From contig JAHRWI010000145.1 in the NCBI GenBank assembly GCA_019090225.1, positions 1-6,761 of the forward strand: a stretch of DNA of 6,761 nucleotides, written 5' to 3'. The position numbers were made by a program, and so were the translations under genes. Below, piece after piece: positions 1 through 5,952 of the stretch (its first letter is position 1; every line of letters starts with the position of its first letter). Source of the DNA: Porticoccaceae bacterium (GTDB taxonomy: Bacteria > Pseudomonadota > Gammaproteobacteria > Pseudomonadales > Porticoccaceae). The notes under the pieces were generated by a model. The model made no database searches and was not told the origin of the DNA. It saw only the letters and a program-made list of their open reading frames with translations.

Positions 1-83
1 CTAGAGAGCGATTGATATGCGTTAGAAAAGTTCGCCATTGCTCAAAAAATACGCATTATTCCGTTCAGAAAGGAGTTTTTATA

Positions 84-104
84 AAATTTCTGAGTATGGT
101 ATTT
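84..104 (+). repeat. 21-bp direct repeat, left copy, upstream of the toxin-antitoxin module
   Basis: The stretch beginning AAATTTCTGAG and ending ATGGTATTT recurs at 935-955 with a single mismatch (T at 95, C at 946). The two copies lie about 850 bases apart in direct orientation and bracket the whole toxin-antitoxin pair. A T-rich run precedes each copy, so the similarity may extend loosely leftwards. The arrangement could be the footprint of an inserted cassette, or a duplicated regulatory element. No integron attC-type core could be recognised at either copy. Confidence 0.75.
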
Positions 105-169
105 ATTGCGTGTAGCAAGGCAGAAAACATCGATACCATGAAAAGAAGATTGATGCTGGCACTTGAGCT

Positions 170-205
170 GCGTGTGCTTGGTACGATGCGGTTTCACGCA
201 CACGC
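170..205. repeat. inverted repeat upstream of the toxin gene (8-bp perfect arms)
   Basis: GCGTGTGC at 170-177 is the exact reverse complement of GCACACGC at 198-205, with a 20-base spacer. It lies just upstream of where the conserved part of the toxin begins. HigA-type antitoxins bind inverted repeats in their own promoter, so an operator is a possible reading, but a chance 8-bp pair is not excluded. The possible toxin ATG at 186 falls in the spacer, which would fit either an operator or a translation-affecting hairpin. Confidence 0.35.
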
Positions 206-600
206 CGATAAAAAATACTACCATAACGAAAAGATCCTTAAAAACAAGGTGTTCAACAAATGGGTGGAAAAGGAGGGCTTGAGTGATGACACTTTGCGGG
301 CGGCAGTCGATGAAATGGAGCGAGGTCTGATTTACACCGACCTTAGTGGTCATGTGGTGAAAAACGCGTGGCTGTTGGTGGTCGAGGCAAGAGTGGTGGT
401 GTTCGCACCCTACTGACGTATAAATCTGGTGCTAGGCATTTTTTGTGTACGGATTCGCCAAGAATGCGCGGGCGAAAGTCCGTATGGATGAGCTGAGGGC
501 GTTGAAGAACTTGGCTAAAGAATTGATGAGTTACACTGACAAGGCATTAACTAAAGCCAGCCGTCATGGCGCATTAATTGAGGTAGAAGATAATGGGTAA
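186..600 (+). pseudogene. RelE/HigB-family type II toxin, broken by two -1 frameshifts
   Basis: Read across three frames, this encodes a RelE/HigB-family mRNA-interferase-type toxin. Frame 1 gives KNKVFNKWVEKEGLSDDTL and DLSGHVV. After an A-run at 360-364 (5 A, 6 needed) the next frame gives KSGGVRTLLTYKSGARH. After a T-run at 439-444 (6 T, 7 needed) the last frame gives FFVYGFAKNARAKVRM, then KASRHGALIEVEDNG and TAA at 598-600. The order and spacing of these blocks match the family, which is usually about 110-120 residues. The true start is unclear: ATG at 186 gives a longer N-terminus than usual and has no good ribosome site, and no ATG lies closer to ILKNK. The antitoxin ATG sits inside the toxin's last codons, as expected for a toxin-first operon. 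As written, the protein stops at 414-416. Both lesions are homopolymer losses, so either a dead toxin or a sequencing artefact is possible. Confidence 0.8.
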
Positions 601-898
601 ATCAATCTTGGAGGTGGTGCACGACAGTGCTGAGGACTTGCATGAGGCTGGTGCGATGAAAGAGACCACCTTGCGGGAGTTCGATGCACTGTGCTTGCCA
701 CCCGTGAAAAAATTTACAGCTACGCAGATCAAGCGCATCCGGATGAAAAATAAGGCCAGCCAAGCGGTATTTGCCGCGTATCTGAACACGGGCAAATCCA
801 CAGTACAGAAATGGGAACAGGGCCAGAAAAAGCCCAATGGGCCTTCATTAAAGCTGCTGAACCTGGTCGCAGAAAAACGCTTGGAAGCGTTGGTCTAA
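593..898 (+). CDS. HigA/NadS-like helix-turn-helix antitoxin
   Basis: This is a 101-residue protein with a Cro/C1-type (XRE, YiaG-like) helix-turn-helix in its C-terminal half, about residues 42-95. The recognition region reads SQAVFAAYLNTGKSTVQKWE, followed by the family-typical GQKKPNGPSLKLLNLV. The N-terminal part (HEAGAMKETTLREFDALCLPPVK) is the conserved segment of the antitoxins paired with this RelE/HigB toxin group. Its role would be to neutralise the toxin in the cytoplasm and repress its own operon. The ATG at 593 has GAGGT at 580-584 with 8 bases between, and overlaps the toxin stop by 8 bases, so translation is probably coupled. The frame is intact, in contrast to the toxin. An antitoxin outliving its toxin is plausible because it is harmless on its own. 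The gene's 3' end contains a small perfect hairpin (876-891), but no U-tract follows it. Confidence 0.9.
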   Translation: MGKSILEVVHDSAEDLHEAGAMKETTLREFDALCLPPVKKFTATQIKRIRMKNKASQAVFAAYLNTGKSTVQKWEQGQKKPNGPSLKLLNLVAEKRLEALV

Positions 899-934
899 GG
901 AAGGAACTTGGTTGCTAAAGAAAATTTTTTGAAG

Positions 935-955
935 AAATTTCTGAGCATGGTATTT
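935..955 (+). repeat. 21-bp direct repeat, right copy, downstream of the toxin-antitoxin module
   Basis: This matches 84-104 at 20 of 21 positions, in the same orientation. It begins 37 bases after the antitoxin stop. Together the two copies delimit a unit of about 850 bases containing only the toxin-antitoxin pair and its upstream region. Confidence 0.75.
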
Positions 956-1183
956 TTCATGGTACTTTCAAAGTTGGAATTTTTAACTGATTGAAAAGTA
1001 AGGCATTTAAAGTCCTATTGATAATCGAGTGGAGTGAGCGCGTGTCTGTTACTGACTGGCAGGAAGGGGCACCGAAATTACAATGCCCAGAATAGCTGTC
1101 AAGTTTTGTGGTTTCTGCCGGGGTATTTCGTTTTTGGCCTGGTATTAGCTGGTATTGATGGGCACCGGCAAGCAGACATTTTT

Positions 1184-1217
1184 TAAGGGTACATTGTTGG
1201 TAAGGGTACATTGTTGG
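1184..1217 (+). repeat. perfect tandem duplication, two 17-bp units
   Basis: TAAGGGTACATTGTTGG occurs at 1184-1200 and again, base for base, at 1201-1217, with the next two bases (TA) beginning a third unit. It lies in non-coding sequence. A perfect two-copy repeat of this length suggests a recent slippage or duplication event. Removing one copy would shift the reading frame of the short Cys-containing stretch that follows it. Confidence 0.9.
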
Positions 1218-1375
1218 TATTGCCCGGCCTGTTACCGCAAGTTCAAAGAAATTCTACGCCGTGAATCTTAGTTTGGTCACGGTATAGCAAATCACTAACA
1301 TATTGATACCTTTGCGAAGCGGCAAGACGTCCTTGACTTTACGCACTGCCAATCAACAAACTAAACTTTTAATTG

Positions 1376-2188
1376 CTATCCACCCTTTTTAAACGTGTAT
1401 TTGAAGAGAAGCGCTATGATTGGCAAGCAGCCCATCACCGCGACCACCGTTGCCCCTGTGGGCAAGTCTGCGACAAAAGATAGCCACAGGCCCACCGCAC
1501 TGACACAGCCCCCCAACAACCAGCCGATCAACAGCTGGCTGCGAAATGACTGGCTGAGTAAGGAGGCGCTGAAGGCCGGTATGATCAGAAAAGCGAACAC
1601 CAATAGCACCCCGGCAAGGTTGACCGCGAGTGTAATCACCGCGGCAAAGGAGGCGAAGAACAAAAACTCCCAGAGGTATCCGACCTTTGCCGCTCCCGAA
1701 TCGTAAAACGAAAGGTGATAAAAGCGTTGGCGGAAGCGCCAGTGAAAGAGTGTAAGCAAAGAATAAATGAGGGCAACAAAGGCAATCTCAGACCACTGCA
1801 CCCACAAGATCTGCCCGTTAAGCAAGCCTTTGAGTTCCTCCATTCCCTGGCTGGAGCGGCTTAGGACGACGATGGAAAGCGCGGTTGCCACCACATAGAC
1901 ACAGCCGATGGTAACTTCCCGTGCGGTTTTATCCGGGAGTTGCCGCAGTTTGGCAAAGCCAGCGGCGGCTATCAAGGTGGCTATGAAGGCGTAGAGCTGG
2001 GCCATAACACCGTGCACTTCCTGCCCCAGCAGAAAGGCAAAGCTAATACCCAGCGCCGCCACCTGTGCCAGCGCGAGATCAACAAAAATAATACCGCGCG
2101 CTAACACGTGTAAGCCCAGATAGGTGTGGGTGCCTATCATCAAGATACTCAGTGCAAACGCCGGTAACAGGATCAACCAGGCTTCCAT
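1376..2188 (-). CDS. ZnuB-like metal ABC transporter permease (ABC-3 family)
   Basis: This 270-residue inner-membrane protein is the channel subunit of a Zn/Mn-type ABC importer. It is nearly all hydrophobic. Segments lie around residues 4-25, 32-54, 61-79, 93-110, 133-150, 172-190, 191-212 and 219-241, with a last one near 246-263, in keeping with the 8-9 helices of the ABC-3 family. The family signature is clear at 192-205 (AGVLLVFAFLIIPA), and RGIIFVDLALAQVAALG at 31-47 matches the conserved second-helix region. It starts 3 bases after the stop of the binding protein, with a GGGGGAGG ribosome site embedded in the end of that gene, so translation is likely coupled. The length is normal and the frame intact. 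The metal is not determined by this sequence; zinc is inferred from the neighbours. The partner ATPase is not encoded in the window, and this is the last gene of the operon. Confidence 0.9.
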   Translation of the reverse strand: MEAWLILLPAFALSILMIGTHTYLGLHVLARGIIFVDLALAQVAALGISFAFLLGQEVHGVMAQLYAFIATLIAAAGFAKLRQLPDKTAREVTIGCVYVVATALSIVVLSRSSQGMEELKGLLNGQILWVQWSEIAFVALIYSLLTLFHWRFRQRFYHLSFYDSGAAKVGYLWEFLFFASFAAVITLAVNLAGVLLVFAFLIIPAFSASLLSQSFRSQLLIGWLLGGCVSAVGLWLSFVADLPTGATVVAVMGCLPIIALLFKYTFKKGG

Positions 2189-2191
2189 GAT

Positions 2192-3103
2192 TTAGCCTCC
2201 CCCGGTTTGCGAGAGGATCGCCACGATGCGGTCAAATAAATCAACATAGGTCTCTATTTTCGGCAAGGCCCCCACGGACTGGGGCAAGACCGCGATCCGG
2301 ATACCGGTTTGATCATGCAGATACCGTGCAGAGCGCCGTTCGTAGTAGGGTTCCATAATTAACAGGTCAATCTGCTCGGATTTAATTTGCTGAACCAACT
2401 GACTTAAATGTGCGGCACTGGGCGCAATGCCGGGCATCGGTTCCACCTCATCAACGATGGAAAAACCAAAGGCATCTGCCAGGTAGATAAAAGAGGTGTG
2501 GTAAGCGATCACGGCCTGACCTCGTATAAGGCTCAGGGTCGTTTGCCACTCTTTGAGCTTTTGCTTCAGGGTTTGCTCGAAGGCGGCGAGCCGGGTCTGG
2601 TAATCGGCCTGGCCGGGAGGGTCTAGTTCGCCGAACCGGATTGCAATGGCGCGCGCCATGCGTGCTCCATTGCGTGGATCAAGCCAGTAATGGGGATTGC
2701 CTTTTGCGTGCACATCCCCCATCGCCCGCGAGACCGGGCCAGCCATCTTTCCCAGCAGTGGCACAACCAGAGACAGATCCAGATAACCCGCCTTGCCACT
2801 TTGTACGCGCCCATTGCGGGCCGATTGTAACAAGGGAGGCAGCCAGCCGATTTCCATATCGGCACCAATGAGAATCAACAGATCGGCCCGGGATACCTTG
2901 CGGATCATACTGGGTTTGGCCTCGGCAAAGTGTGGGTCCCGCGTTCCAGGTGTCAGGCTCACAACGTCAACCCCAGCCCCACCTATCGCGCGCGCGATGG
3001 CTGCCAGATCTTCCGTGGTGGTTACCACCCGTAAGGCCGCCTCGCTATTCACCGCGCCGACCAGAAGAAAAAGCAATAAAGCGTGTTTAATACATTGTTT
3101 CAT
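2192..3103 (-). CDS. ZnuA/TroA-like periplasmic metal-binding protein
   Basis: This is a 303-residue solute-binding protein of the cluster A-I metal family (PF01297 type), delivering Zn or Mn to the adjacent permease. A signal peptide covers about residues 1-22 (MKQCIKHALLLFLLVGAVNSEA), with no lipobox evident. The mature part opens with LRVVTTTEDLAAIARAIGG. Candidate metal ligands are H58 (GTRDPHFAEAKPS), H138 (GNPHYWLD) and H202 (IAYHTSF), the three conserved histidines. The usual fourth acidic ligand is not obvious: the C-terminal segment reads VLPQSVGALP. The His-rich loop of enteric ZnuA is absent; only H132 and H138 lie in the corresponding segment. An ATG at 3109 is in frame, but the ribosome site AGGAG ends directly against it and is 6 bases from the ATG at 3103, so 3103 is chosen. 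The site overlaps the stop of the outer-membrane gene. The metal is inferred. Confidence 0.9.
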   Translation of the reverse strand: MKQCIKHALLLFLLVGAVNSEAALRVVTTTEDLAAIARAIGGAGVDVVSLTPGTRDPHFAEAKPSMIRKVSRADLLILIGADMEIGWLPPLLQSARNGRVQSGKAGYLDLSLVVPLLGKMAGPVSRAMGDVHAKGNPHYWLDPRNGARMARAIAIRFGELDPPGQADYQTRLAAFEQTLKQKLKEWQTTLSLIRGQAVIAYHTSFIYLADAFGFSIVDEVEPMPGIAPSAAHLSQLVQQIKSEQIDLLIMEPYYERRSARYLHDQTGIRIAVLPQSVGALPKIETYVDLFDRIVAILSQTGGG

Positions 3104-3109
3104 TGCCAT

Positions 3110-3114
3110 CTCCT
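3110..3114 (-). promoter_or_regulatory. ribosome binding site that decides the binding-protein start
   Basis: On the minus strand, AGGAG overlaps the TAG stop of the outer-membrane gene. It is 0 bases from the first possible ATG (3109) and 6 bases from the second (3103), which favours the second start and points to translational coupling between the two genes. Confidence 0.75.
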
Positions 3115-4516
3115 AAAATGTGTGGGCCGCATGACTGCCGAGACTGAATTCCATCTGTAAAAACAGTGAATCCGCGTTACCGCCATCGAGGTGCTCCGCC
3201 CAGTCGCGATTGTATTGCAGCCGCAACTTACTGTACTCCGACGGATACCAGGTCAGGTTCGGCGAGAGGCGTTTGCGCCTGTCACGGAAAGGGTCATCGT
3301 CGGTACTGACGCCGCCATCGGCTTCGGCAAATTCCGCTCTTAATCCGGCCACCCAGCCGGGACGCAAGCCCCATAGCACCTGGCTGAAGAGCCCCCAATC
3401 TTTCAGGGTTTCCTGTGTTGGATCTGCTGAGTCGCCCGCCTCATAGTGCCGCTGTAACACTTCTGTGTGCCAGGAAACAAAGGGGAAACCCCGCTGGACA
3501 TAGGCGGGTTGCCATTTCAGGTACACATCGGTGCCAACAATAGTGGTCTCCGTGGAACGACCGCTGGTATTTGGCCCTATCAGGCCTGAGAACCCCACAT
3601 TCATGCTCAGCGTGTCGGAGAGATCAAAACCGTTGAGCCAACGAGCTGAATACAGGAGATCGCTCTGATCCCGCCCATCTCGGTCGATCAAAACATGACC
3701 GCCGATATTTTCAGGGTCCGTCGGGTCTCCTCCGGCACCTTCGGCCAGGAAGCTGGTGACCGTTTCACCATTGGCATTTTGTGCGCCCAGGTATAGCTCA
3801 CTGTACCAAGGAGTTGGTGCCAGCCATGACACTCGTGCGCCCTGGCTGCGTAAACCGTCACCACCAAAAAATCGCGAGAGTACAACGGGCTGATCGGCAA
3901 AGGCCCAGGTATGCGGATGTTGCGGATTCTGGCGGCCAAACTCAGTGAAATACTGCCCGCCTTTGACTTGTAAACCCCAGGGCAGGTGGCGTGTGGTCAT
4001 GAACGCCTCTTCCAGTTCCACCTCGGTTTCGCCTTCTCTATCGACGAGAAAAATAATGTTGGCCTGGGCATCGAAGTAGGGGTCAACCGTGGCACCCAGT
4101 GAAAGCTCCACATTTTGCACGGTAAAACCGTTGCGGTTGGGATCGTGACCACCGCCTTGCAGGTCTTCCAGTTCGTCGTTATCGGCAGTGGAACCGCCTG
4201 CGGCAAACAAACCCGACAAACCTATTCTCAACGGACTGCCCTGACTGGAGGGCAGGTCGGAAGGGGACGTTTGATCACGGACAATGGCTGGGTTAGCAAG
4301 CGTAATCTTCTCTAGTTCTAACTGCTTTAAGCGCTGCTCAAGGGCCTGGAGTCGAGACTGGTATGCCTGTTGTGATTGCTGCATCTGTTGTTGTAGCTCG
4401 ATTAGCTGTTGACGCAACAAACTGGAATCTTCTGCGGCAAGGCCGGGTAGTGAGAAGATTGCGCAGGCACCCATAAGGATACCCATTGACGTTATACGAT
4501 GAAGGTGATTAAACAT
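3113..4516 (-). CDS. outer-membrane beta-barrel protein of the metal-uptake operon
   Basis: This 467-residue protein is probably a porin-like channel for the metal. A signal peptide spans about residues 1-28 (ending PGLAA). Residues 30-72 form a Gln/Leu/Glu-rich coiled coil (QQLIELQQQMQQSQQAYQSR and on). Low-complexity Ser/Pro sequence leads to a barrel from about residue 96 (LRIGLSGLFAAGG), with alternating polar/aromatic strands to the end. The last residue is Phe (AAHTF), the usual outer-membrane assembly signal. Acidic turns (DREGETEVELEEA, DADDD-like STDDDPF) and histidines near HPHTW could attract cations, but that is speculation. There is no TonB box or plug, so it is not a TonB receptor. 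AGGA lies about 8 bases before the ATG. Its stop overlaps the ribosome site of the binding-protein gene, tying the two together. Coiled coil plus barrel resembles porin O/P-like proteins; the exact family is not certain. Confidence 0.85.
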   Translation of the reverse strand: MFNHLHRITSMGILMGACAIFSLPGLAAEDSSLLRQQLIELQQQMQQSQQAYQSRLQALEQRLKQLELEKITLANPAIVRDQTSPSDLPSSQGSPLRIGLSGLFAAGGSTADNDELEDLQGGGHDPNRNGFTVQNVELSLGATVDPYFDAQANIIFLVDREGETEVELEEAFMTTRHLPWGLQVKGGQYFTEFGRQNPQHPHTWAFADQPVVLSRFFGGDGLRSQGARVSWLAPTPWYSELYLGAQNANGETVTSFLAEGAGGDPTDPENIGGHVLIDRDGRDQSDLLYSARWLNGFDLSDTLSMNVGFSGLIGPNTSGRSTETTIVGTDVYLKWQPAYVQRGFPFVSWHTEVLQRHYEAGDSADPTQETLKDWGLFSQVLWGLRPGWVAGLRAEFAEADGGVSTDDDPFRDRRKRLSPNLTWYPSEYSKLRLQYNRDWAEHLDGGNADSLFLQMEFSLGSHAAHTF

Positions 4517-4558
4517 AATACGATTCCTGATTCAATTTTCTTAAACACACCACAGCGA

Positions 4559-4584
4559 CCAGCCCTGACATGAAGACAGGCTGG
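4559..4584. repeat. stem-loop between the small chaperone gene and the outer-membrane gene
   Basis: CCAGC(C)CTG and CAGGCTGG pair over 8 bp with one bulged base and a 9-base loop, in the 101-base gap between two co-directional genes. No T-run follows on the minus strand, so it does not look like an intrinsic terminator. It might act as a processing or stability element separating expression of the two genes. Confidence 0.4.
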
Positions 4585-4617
4585 AGACTGTGAGAAATAA
4601 AACTTTAAAGAAATTGA

Positions 4618-4920
4618 CTACAGGGGTGGTGCTCGCGCCTGCCAAGACCAGCTATCTACGGGCCAGCTGGGGGACTGAGTGACGAAAATGACAAGCGATG
4701 CAAGGTTGAAAAAGAGTACCGGTAACGGCGGTGTGGGCAGCAAAGCCCCAGGCAGTTTGGAGAGCTGGCATTCCTGGTGACCAACCGGCCCGGAACCTGA
4801 ATCATCCCAATCGTGCAGTGAGACATGGATTGTCGATGCCAATAGCACAAAGGCCAGCAATAGCGCCAACGCGCTACCCTGGCGAGAACCTTTATTGCCT
4901 GGATCGATCAATCTAAGCAT
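4618..4920 (-). CDS. small membrane protein of the 'zinc uptake system zinc chaperone' (DUF2946-like) type
   Basis: This is a 100-residue protein with two hydrophobic segments (about 15-33 and 66-81) and, between them, a short loop rich in possible metal ligands: H32, H36, D37, D39, D40, H48, E50 and C51 (STIHVSLHDWDD, then GHQECQLS). The C-terminal ARAPPL is typical of small proteins found ahead of zinc ABC operons. Family members often carry CQLC; here the second Cys is Ser, so the pair is incomplete. The role would be periplasmic metal capture or handover, but this is not demonstrated for the family in detail. The start is in doubt. ATG at 4920 has no good ribosome site, while an in-frame ATG at 4974 has an excellent one but is separated from the rest by a TAA at 4939-4941. 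Either the protein is made by re-initiation, or an N-terminally extended gene has suffered a nonsense change. Confidence 0.7.
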   Translation of the reverse strand: MLRLIDPGNKGSRQGSALALLLAFVLLASTIHVSLHDWDDSGSGPVGHQECQLSKLPGALLPTPPLPVLFFNLASLVIFVTQSPSWPVDSWSWQARAPPL

Positions 4921-4938
4921 GGGGTAGTTGATGCCTGG

Positions 4939-4974
4939 TTATTGCTGAATCGCCATTTGGGCTTGGCTTTGCAT
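4939..4974 (-). CDS. 11-codon leader-like ORF (MQSQAQMAIQQ) in frame with the small chaperone gene
   Basis: The minus strand reads ATG then MQSQAQMAIQQ and TAA. The stop ends 18 bases before the ATG at 4920, and both are in the same frame. It carries the best ribosome site in the window, AGGAGGT at 4980-4986, 5 bases ahead of its ATG. It may be a short leader peptide coupling translation to the next gene, or the original N-terminus of that gene cut off by a nonsense change. Four of its eleven codons are Gln (CAA/CAG). A CAA-to-TAA change would be a single transition, which fits the second idea. Confidence 0.5.
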   Translation of the reverse strand: MQSQAQMAIQQ

Positions 4975-4979
4975 TTCCA

Positions 4980-4986
4980 ACCTCCT
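4980..4986 (-). promoter_or_regulatory. near-perfect Shine-Dalgarno AGGAGGT
   Basis: AGGAGGT on the minus strand is 5 bases upstream of the ATG at 4974. Its strength contrasts with the lack of any good site before the ATG at 4920, which is why the short upstream frame is taken seriously. An imperfect 6-6-6 inverted repeat (ATTCCC / GGAAAT at 4989-5006) adjoins it and might be an operator; it does not match a Zur box. Confidence 0.7.
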
Positions 4987-5050
4987 GTATTCCCAACTTC
5001 GGAAATTCTAAACGTCGGACTGGGCTAGATGTCTGGTCTCTGGAGCGCTG

Positions 5051-5386
5051 CTAATCCTCGTTACTTTCTATGGCCTCCAGTACCTGACCGGTGACAGTTA
5101 TTTTTAAATAGAGAGATTTATTGGTTGCTTTATTGACTGCGCGTAGCATAAAGAAGCCCTCTTTAAAGTCAACTACCTCAATATCCTCGGCTCCTACTGA
5201 CTTCTAGCTGGCATCTAGCTTTCCAGCCTGATAGCCCAGATCCTTGAAGGTCATTTGTTGAACACTTTTGTTGGCGATCTGTATGGCTGATTGCGCATCG
5301 ATTGTGCTGTGGTCACTGTGTGCCAATCCCATATTGGCCGGTGTGATCAGGGTGAGTAAAAGCATAGTGCGTAAAATTTTTTTCAT
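5051..5386 (-). pseudogene. DUF6488-like secreted protein interrupted by an in-frame TAG
   Basis: The frame from ATG 5386 encodes 60 residues, hits TAG at 5204-5206, then continues in the same frame for 50 more residues to TAG at 5051-5053 (111 codons in all, the usual size for this family). A signal peptide covers about residues 1-22 (MKKILRTMLLLTLITPANMG, then LA). The mature part has HSDHS, then the conserved QMTFKDLGYQAGKLDAS, and after the stop KSVGAEDIEVVDF, GFFMLRAVNKATNKSLYLKI and TGQVLEAIE. Relatives recalled from this family read KLDASWK, so TAG probably replaces a TGG Trp codon by one transition. An upstream in-frame TTG (5401) is rejected because GAGAG sits well before the ATG at 5386. 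Its biochemical role is unknown; it travels with metal-related membrane genes. The family name is from memory of the sequence pattern and is moderately sure. Because other genes here end in TAG and TAA, codon reassignment is unlikely. Confidence 0.75.
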
Positions 5387-5405
5387 GGTGTTCTCTCGCA
5401 AAAAG

Positions 5406-5947
5406 TTAGGATTTTAAACCGACAATTTGATAGTGGCCGTTGACGATGAGCTGAATGGCGACAGCTTTGGGGCTGGTGTTTTTCGAATACCAGCCGTGTA
5501 AGCCGTCAAAGGGGGCGATAAAACTGCCTTTCATGGTGCCCAGTGTGGCGATGGCATAGCTTTCGAAATAGCCGGTGATATCGCCTTCAGGCTCGCCCTG
5601 AAGATCGAAGTACAAAGGATCGCCATCGGTCATCCATTCATAAGTCAATTTGTCACGCTGGTTGATTTGCAGTTTATATTCGATACCGCTGATTGGCGGG
5701 CACAGTGATCTCGATGACTTGCTCTGAAGCAACACTATTGGTTTTAGATTGAGGCAGCAATCGGTGCTGCCTCAGCGGATTCGGCCAACAGAGTCAGGCC
5801 GAGTTTCTGACCCACCCAAGTGGGATCGATATTGTATTCGGCGGGAAAAATAAAGCTTACTATAGCAACAGCAGCCAGCAATATCGCCGCCACAGACGCT
5901 TTGATCAGGGTTGTCAGACTGACACCCTGTTCCATGTTATCTCTCAT
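5406..5947 (-). pseudogene. transmembrane anchor protein, two +1 frameshifts
   Basis: A single-pass protein is spread over three frames. The first part (from ATG 5947, or better 5935 with a GAGAG-type site) gives MEQGVSLTTLIKASVAAILL, then a membrane helix and FPAEYNIDPTWVGQKLGLT, the hallmark region of this family. It stops at 5744-5746. Dropping one base near 5749-5750 gives KTNSVASEQVIEITVPANQ. Dropping C (minus strand) at 5688 then gives GIEYKLQINQRDKLTYEWMT and on to FDGLHGWYSKN and TAA at 5406-5408. With both bases removed the length is exactly 180 codons and the order of motifs matches the family (PAEY.IDP, GIEYKL, YEW, DG.HGW). The function is not established: a cytoplasmic stub, one helix and a periplasmic beta-rich domain. 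It follows the HupE fragment by 5 bases and precedes the DUF6488-like gene by 19, so these were probably one operon. As written, only two unlinked pieces could be made. Confidence 0.8.
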
Positions 5948-5952
5948 CTTGA

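Larger units (their letters stand above)
899..1375. other. gene-free stretch between the antitoxin and the convergent permease gene
   Basis: No reading frame here resembles a known protein on either strand. An 84-codon minus-strand frame (957-1211) shows no domain, no clear ribosome site and no neighbour logic, and is treated as chance. A plus-strand piece around 1212-1265, read with one copy of the tandem duplication, gives HCWYCPACYRKFKEILRRES and a stop. That is a possible degraded tail of a Cys-containing protein but too short to assign. Other contents are the right 21-bp repeat (935-955), an imperfect hairpin around 961-1000, and the 17-bp tandem duplication (1184-1217). The antitoxin and permease genes converge here, yet no hairpin followed by a T-run was found for either. 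No trace of an ABC ATPase was seen downstream of the permease. Confidence 0.6.

Noticed and set aside
42..353. 103-codon minus-strand frame opposite the toxin
   Set aside because: It lies antisense to the clearly homologous toxin blocks, with no recognisable domain or ribosome site.
876..891. Perfect 6-bp hairpin (AACGCT / AGCGTT) at the end of the antitoxin gene as a terminator
   Set aside because: It lies within the coding sequence and no T-run follows directly; the T-run at 925-930 is too far away.
84..955. Integron cassette with attC sites
   Set aside because: No GTTRRRY / RYYYAAC core pair in the right layout was found near either repeat.
957..1211. 84-codon minus-strand frame as a gene
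   Set aside because: It has no domain, no convincing ribosome site, and includes one copy-unit of a recent tandem duplication.
2408..3116. Several plus-strand frames of 70-107 codons opposite the binding protein
   Set aside because: They are shadows of a strongly conserved minus-strand gene in GC-richer DNA.
4987..5050. Zur box in front of the metal-uptake operon
   Set aside because: Only an imperfect 6-6-6 inverted repeat is present; the GTTAT-N3-ATAAC type core expected for a gammaproteobacterial Zur site is absent.
4939..5206. Genetic-code reassignment or general stop suppression, to explain the in-frame TAA and TAG
   Set aside because: Intact genes in the same window end normally at TAG (permease, barrel, small protein) and TAA (binding protein, antitoxin).
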